A stretch of 64,000 nucleotides of DNA from Ophioderma brevispina (taxonomy: Eukaryota > Echinodermata > Ophiuroidea > Amphilepidida > Ophiodermatidae), in contig JAMKCH010035169.1 of assembly GCA_023653785.1 (NCBI GenBank), positions 1-64,000 of the forward strand. Direction: 5' to 3'. The number at the start of each line of letters is the position of its first letter. Position 1 is the first letter of the stretch. Below, piece after piece: positions 60,678 to 64,000 of this stretch. The notes below the pieces were generated by a model. It searched no databases. It was not told where the DNA came from and saw only the letters and a list, made by a program, of their open reading frames with translations. A program made the position numbers and the translations under genes.

Positions 60678-60942
60678 TCACATGTTGCCACAAACAACAA
60701 CAACAGAGGGAGGTAAAGTAAATGACACTTCGTTCTGTTGTAGTTCAGCGAAGATCTCGGCAAAAGTCGGTCTCGACGTCTTATCGTGGGTCCAGCAATC
60801 CTTGACAAGGTGTTTGAGTGAGGGCACACACTTGATGTTGCTGAGAGAGGTTCTCTTTCCACTGCACACTTGGTAAATGACTCCATGACTGGGATGGCAG
60901 GCAAATGGCCAGGCACCGCTCAGGAGCTCAAACAAGATGGTC
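60678..60942 (-). CDS. KSR: Kinase gene, last coding exon
   Basis: The acceptor CTCAACAG is followed by G|ACC ATC, which completes the Gly codon left by the upstream exon (GG+G) and gives AFGTILFELL. The exon encodes helices F to I, with WPF, CWTHDKTSRPTF and a short tail. The TGA stop is at 60,680-60,678. The tail after AELQQNE has no KSR likeness; a weak GTGTCA donor just after QQNE leaves open a further exon. Confidence 0.8.
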
Positions 60943-63210
60943 CTGTTGAGAAGATAATAGGTAAATGAAAACAAAATTAGTACATCGCATTGAACTGTGA
61001 ATTACATTAAATGGAAACATGTTAACTTGGATGTATAGTAACCTAAATAATACCATAATACTGATTTTAATTCTGGGAAGGAAAGAGGGTTGTGATTTAA
61101 AGGTGCAACGAGAGATTTTTGAGGCACCCAAATATTGTGTCATAATAGTAATTTCATATAGACTACTGACTAGACACTCAATAGATTTCTAACCTTGTAT
61201 TTTGCTACAGAAATGTCTTAAAAGAGAGAAAAAAGGTGATTCTGATTTGCTTATATTTCAATAGAAAACATAGGCTGAATTTCGTATTTGCTCCTATACG
61301 AAATTAGTAATTTCACAATTTTTGCACCAAAGAAACATTTCTCAGCTTAATCCTTTCAGATGGGGTTATTTTTGATGGAAAGCTTTACATCAGGGCAAAA
61401 ATCGGTACTTTCGATATTTTTAGGGGCACCTGATATGTGAAATCTTTCGTTGCACCTTTAAAGATCTTGTGAGAAGTGTCCTCAAGGTTTGAATATATGA
61501 GATTTTGACATTTTAATATAATTGCCCATACTTGTCAGAATCCACCATGCAAAAGGAATAAGCTGTGGACAATTATTATTCTCAATGGGTGATTTTTGTA
61601 ATAAAAGTTGTGCTCATGACTTGTTAGTTACTACAGTGGTCTATGAAGCATGCAGAATGTTGCCTATGACATAAACCTTGTGCCCCTTCCTACAGTCACT
61701 CACACAACAGGCACAGTCATTTCAGAGGGATGTCAAAAACAGGTTGAGAGTTTTGAGAAATTTACAACCAAAATACTTATATTAGTGACATATCCCTATA
61801 TGGTCATTTGTGTTGAACCCCCTCCCCCCACAATGTAGACGAAAACCAAAACAAAAAGTAGTAATCTCTTACCCAAAGGCATAGACATCAGACTCAATGG
61901 AGTAGTCTGCCTCTGTCACAAGGCTTGGTGGTAATGCTGTCATAGTCTTCAGGATTTCAGGGGCAATGTAGGTGAGGTGGCCTTGTGGAAGAGATGCATA
62001 TCCCTCACTCTCGCAGGTGGCAATGGGGTCTGTCGTGTCGTATCCCGTCATGCACAGCTTAACCTTTGACTCCAGGAAGACCGCCCGGGAATTCAGATGA
62101 CCGACAACAATGCCTCGAGCATGTAGATACCCAACTCCCTGTAGAAAAAAGAAGACAAATTTAAAAATATTTTTATTAATTAAAAAAATTGTGACATAAG
62201 AAAAAAGATTAAAGGATAGCAATCAATACAATCACAATGGAATTATTGGAGTATTAAATAAATGTAGAGTTGATCATTATTATTCAATGTCACAATCATA
62301 TCATAATTGATTGTTGGTTTTAATCATTATTGAACAATTGATTTCAATGTGTCAATTTTGTGGTTATCGGCACGTTCACAGTAAATATTTTCCTTTGTTC
62401 TTTTCCAATTTAACTGGGCCAATTTCATGCTTATCAGCATGTATACACAACCAAATATGTCCCTTTTTTGAGAGGGTCAATATGGTGTTATTGATATGTC
62501 CACAAAATAGGCAGACACATCTTTGTTTTTTAATGGGCCCTAATTAAGCTAACTGTTTCCTAGTAATTTTTTCTACCCCAATGACTATGAGCCAATAGTC
62601 TAATCTCCCATGTCACAGTTCATTAGCTTCCATTCACCAGCATTTGGAGAAAATACGCACTCTGTTTTTTTAGTATGATATATGATAAGTCACTGAACTG
62701 AGCCCTTGGTGGATGAGGCTATTACTGCTCATAGTGAATATTTTTATGTGCAATTTCAGGTATGTTAATCTCACAAATCAGCTATCGCATATTTCCAGTC
62801 TTTTGCCATTTTAGCCATGACAAATATGAGCTTGATGTTATATGGATTACATAATTACAAACAAATTACATTTACAAGATCCAAATTTTACCCCCACCAC
62901 CACAGCAGCAGACGACAAAACAAAGCACAAGCAAACCATACTTTACACCCTGGTCGGTTCTCTATAGGTTAAAGCACAAAGTCAGTGGCTTTTGAGATGA
63001 CTTCCCAAACTATTTTTACAGCAGCATTACTAATCAACTGAAGTGTTTTTTTCTGAGACAAACTTTATTCAAAAAGTAAGAAAATAACAAACAAACAAAC
63101 AAAATGTTTTTACCTGAGCGATCTGTCGTGCTATGTGTACCTTGCTGTTTATAGGCAACCTACTCTGCTTCATATGTACTTGATGAAATAGAGAAGGACC
63201 CTTCTGTACA
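60678..63210 (-). CDS. KSR: KSR/RAF-family pseudokinase, C-terminal part of the gene (5' end outside window)
   Basis: Three exons, joined 63,210-63,114, 62,138-61,873 and 60,942-60,678, encode the C-lobe of a protein kinase of the RAF/KSR family; KSR scaffolds RAF, MEK and ERK at the membrane. The chain shows HIARQIAQ then GVGYLHARGIV (RAF/KSR helix E), YIAPEILKTM (APE motif), SDVYAFGTILFELL (helix F), and DCWTHDKTSRPTF (the conserved CW...RP near the end). KSR is favoured over RAF by L-x-Y-x-APEI and by IYQVCSG, which resembles IWQIGSG of KSR1. The HRD loop reads VGHLNSRAV, and the DFG position reads MTG, so the catalytic Asp, the metal-binding Asn and the DFG Asp are all absent. Vertebrate KSRs keep DFG, so this copy is further degenerate. 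The protein ends shortly after the kinase fold (LPPSVVVVCGNM). The N-lobe, C1 and CA domains must lie beyond 64,000. Confidence 0.8.
61097..61462. mobile_element. TTAA-AGG MITE, family A, copy 3 (in the last intron)
   Basis: Ends TTAAAGGTGCAACGAGAGAT and, read back, TTAAAGGTGCAACGAAAGAT; TTAA at both edges; 366 bp. The best-preserved ends of the family. Lies within the 930-bp intron between the last two kinase exons. Confidence 0.8.
61873..62138 (-). CDS. KSR: Kinase gene, middle exon in window (catalytic and activation loops)
   Basis: The acceptor TTTTTTCTACAG is followed by GGA GTT GGG TAT in phase 0. The donor GG|GTAAGAG at 61,872 leaves two bases of a Gly codon. It encodes GVGYLHARGIV, the degenerate catalytic loop (VGHLNSRAVF), the degenerate DFG region (LCMTGYD), the activation segment and APE motif, then SDVYAFG. 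The 12-residue insert between the APE helix and SDVYAFG is of KSR-like length. Confidence 0.85.
62139..63113. other. Kinase gene intron
   Basis: Intron of 975 bp, AT-rich. The sequence 62,311-62,547 is open on the plus strand but carries nothing recognisable. Confidence 0.7.
63114..63210 (-). CDS. KSR: Kinase gene, upstream exon in window (hinge to helix E)
   Basis: The acceptor TTTTCTACAG is followed by T then GTA CAG AAG GGT; the donor CAG|GTAAAAAC is in phase 0. The 97-bp exon gives VQKGPSLFHQVHMKQ and ends KVHIARQIAQ, which aligns with KSR (KGRTLHSFV, then TRQIAQ) and with RAF (DIARQTAQ), and continues into GVGYLHA of the next exon. The other two frames have stops or lack likeness. Confidence 0.8.
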
Positions 63211-64000
63211 CTGTAGAAAATAACACAAAGAGGGGGAAAAGAAAAGATTATTTTAGTTAATTATTAGCAGCGGAGACTGGTACTAGTATATATAAGTTAT
63301 TGCTGACTAAAATTAGTTGTATAACAGAAGCACAAGAATTCTAAAAATGCTCAGTAGAATGAATTTGATTACACAGGAAATATGTACATTGCTCAATAGC
63401 AGTCAAAATGTCATGGCCAAGCATGCGTATAGAAATAGAAAATATTTGACGACATTTATCACGTTACACAATTGTTGTTCAATATAACCATTTTTTAAAA
63501 GTATTTTTATATGATGGTGACTCGCTCATTTTGTTAAACTCTCAAATGGTAGTTTCAATCAAAATTATGACAAACGTGGGTGTGGTCAGAAAATTCAAAA
63601 TCCAAGTGATGAGTGCTACTTAAAATAGCCTGATTTTTCAACTTTTTGGCAAAAAATGGGCAGTTCAAGCACACAAATCCCCTTCCCTCATCTAGATGTA
63701 CTTATGATAAAGATATTGATGGAAACTGGAAGAGAAGATGTATTTTTATAGTAAATGAAGAGAGACCGACTATAAATGAATCATAGCTGTGAAGCCTGAT
63801 GCAAGATTTGAACCTGAAGCTTAACCTTTAGACTTGGTATTCTGGTTACTAGTTATGACTTGTTTCAATTAATTTTACTTTTGTTTATTGATTTTGTTGG
63901 TTGCACCAAAACTCCTACTCTGCTGATAGAGGATTTGAACCCAGGCCATCTTAGACTCATCAAAAGAGATCACCTCTCTCCCTTCAAAAACAAATACCAA
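63211..64000. other. Kinase gene intron, partial, with two tRNA-like segments
   Basis: No exon was found. On the minus strand CAGGTTCAAATCTTGC at about 63,805-63,820 and GGGTTCAAATCCTC at about 63,930-63,943 are good pol III B-boxes. Upstream A-boxes are weak (TAACTAGTAACCAG near 63,850). They may be one dimeric or two separate SINE heads. Confidence 0.45.

Noticed and set aside
1..64000. CRISPR arrays, bacterial operons, phage or defence systems
   Set aside because: No regularly spaced repeats with unique spacers and no bacterial-type gene order. Spliced gene structure and SINE/LINE content show animal DNA.

Overview
The window looks like a piece of a large, AT-rich, repeat-laden animal genome. 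The intron-bearing kinase gene, the tRNA-headed SINEs, the decayed LINEs, the TTAA-flanked MITEs and the DIRS-type retrotransposon suggest a marine invertebrate, possibly a deuterostome such as an echinoderm. This is inference; nothing here fixes the species. Most of the 64 kb is noncoding, and most open reading frames in it are chance or transposon remnants.

Only one cellular gene is recognised. It lies on the minus strand at the right edge (60,678-63,210) and runs off the window at its 5' end. Three exons with clean splice sites and matching phases encode the C-terminal half of a KSR/RAF-family kinase domain. Both catalytic aspartate motifs are degenerate, so it is predicted to be a pseudokinase. 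One MITE copy sits 21 bp past its stop codon and a related copy lies in its last intron.

The most striking feature is an 8.7 kb GC-rich island at 13,258-21,938, read here as a decayed DIRS-type (tyrosine-recombinase) retrotransposon on the minus strand. It has inverted terminal repeats of about 210 bp at both ends. Beside the left one is an internal complementary region that reproduces the junction of the two outer ends, the diagnostic DIRS layout. Between them lie broken reverse transcriptase, RNase H-downstream and tyrosine-recombinase sequences. Two arrays of one roughly 115-bp tandem repeat lie inside it, one of them where the RT thumb/RNase H should be.

Other layout, left to right: a decayed RTE-like LINE (4.4-5.8 kb, minus); a LINE with RT and RNase H motifs (6.6-8.4 kb, minus); a tRNA-derived SINE (8.6-8.95 kb); a TTAA-flanked element (9.2-10.3 kb); the DIRS island; a CpG-bearing minisatellite (22.2 kb); two more LINE fossils (23.6-25.7 and 27.3-27.6 kb, plus); TTAA-AGG MITEs (28.6, 31.6, 45.3, 55.3, 60.3 and 61.1 kb); a SINE inserted in a CTCACT-rich repeat (35.4-36.1 kb); a 1-kb element with TIRs of about 140 bp (39.0-40.1 kb); a TTAA element abutting another repeat at one shared TTAA (40.7-41.5 kb); a 448-bp element with 65-bp TIRs (42.4-42.8 kb); a 3.5-kb foldback structure with tandem units in its arms (43.8-47.3 kb); telomere-like repeats (49.9 kb); a MITE (51.1 kb); and a LINE 3' end carrying a nearly perfect 377-bp tandem duplication (52.4-53.3 kb). 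The intervals between these hold nothing I can support and are listed as such.
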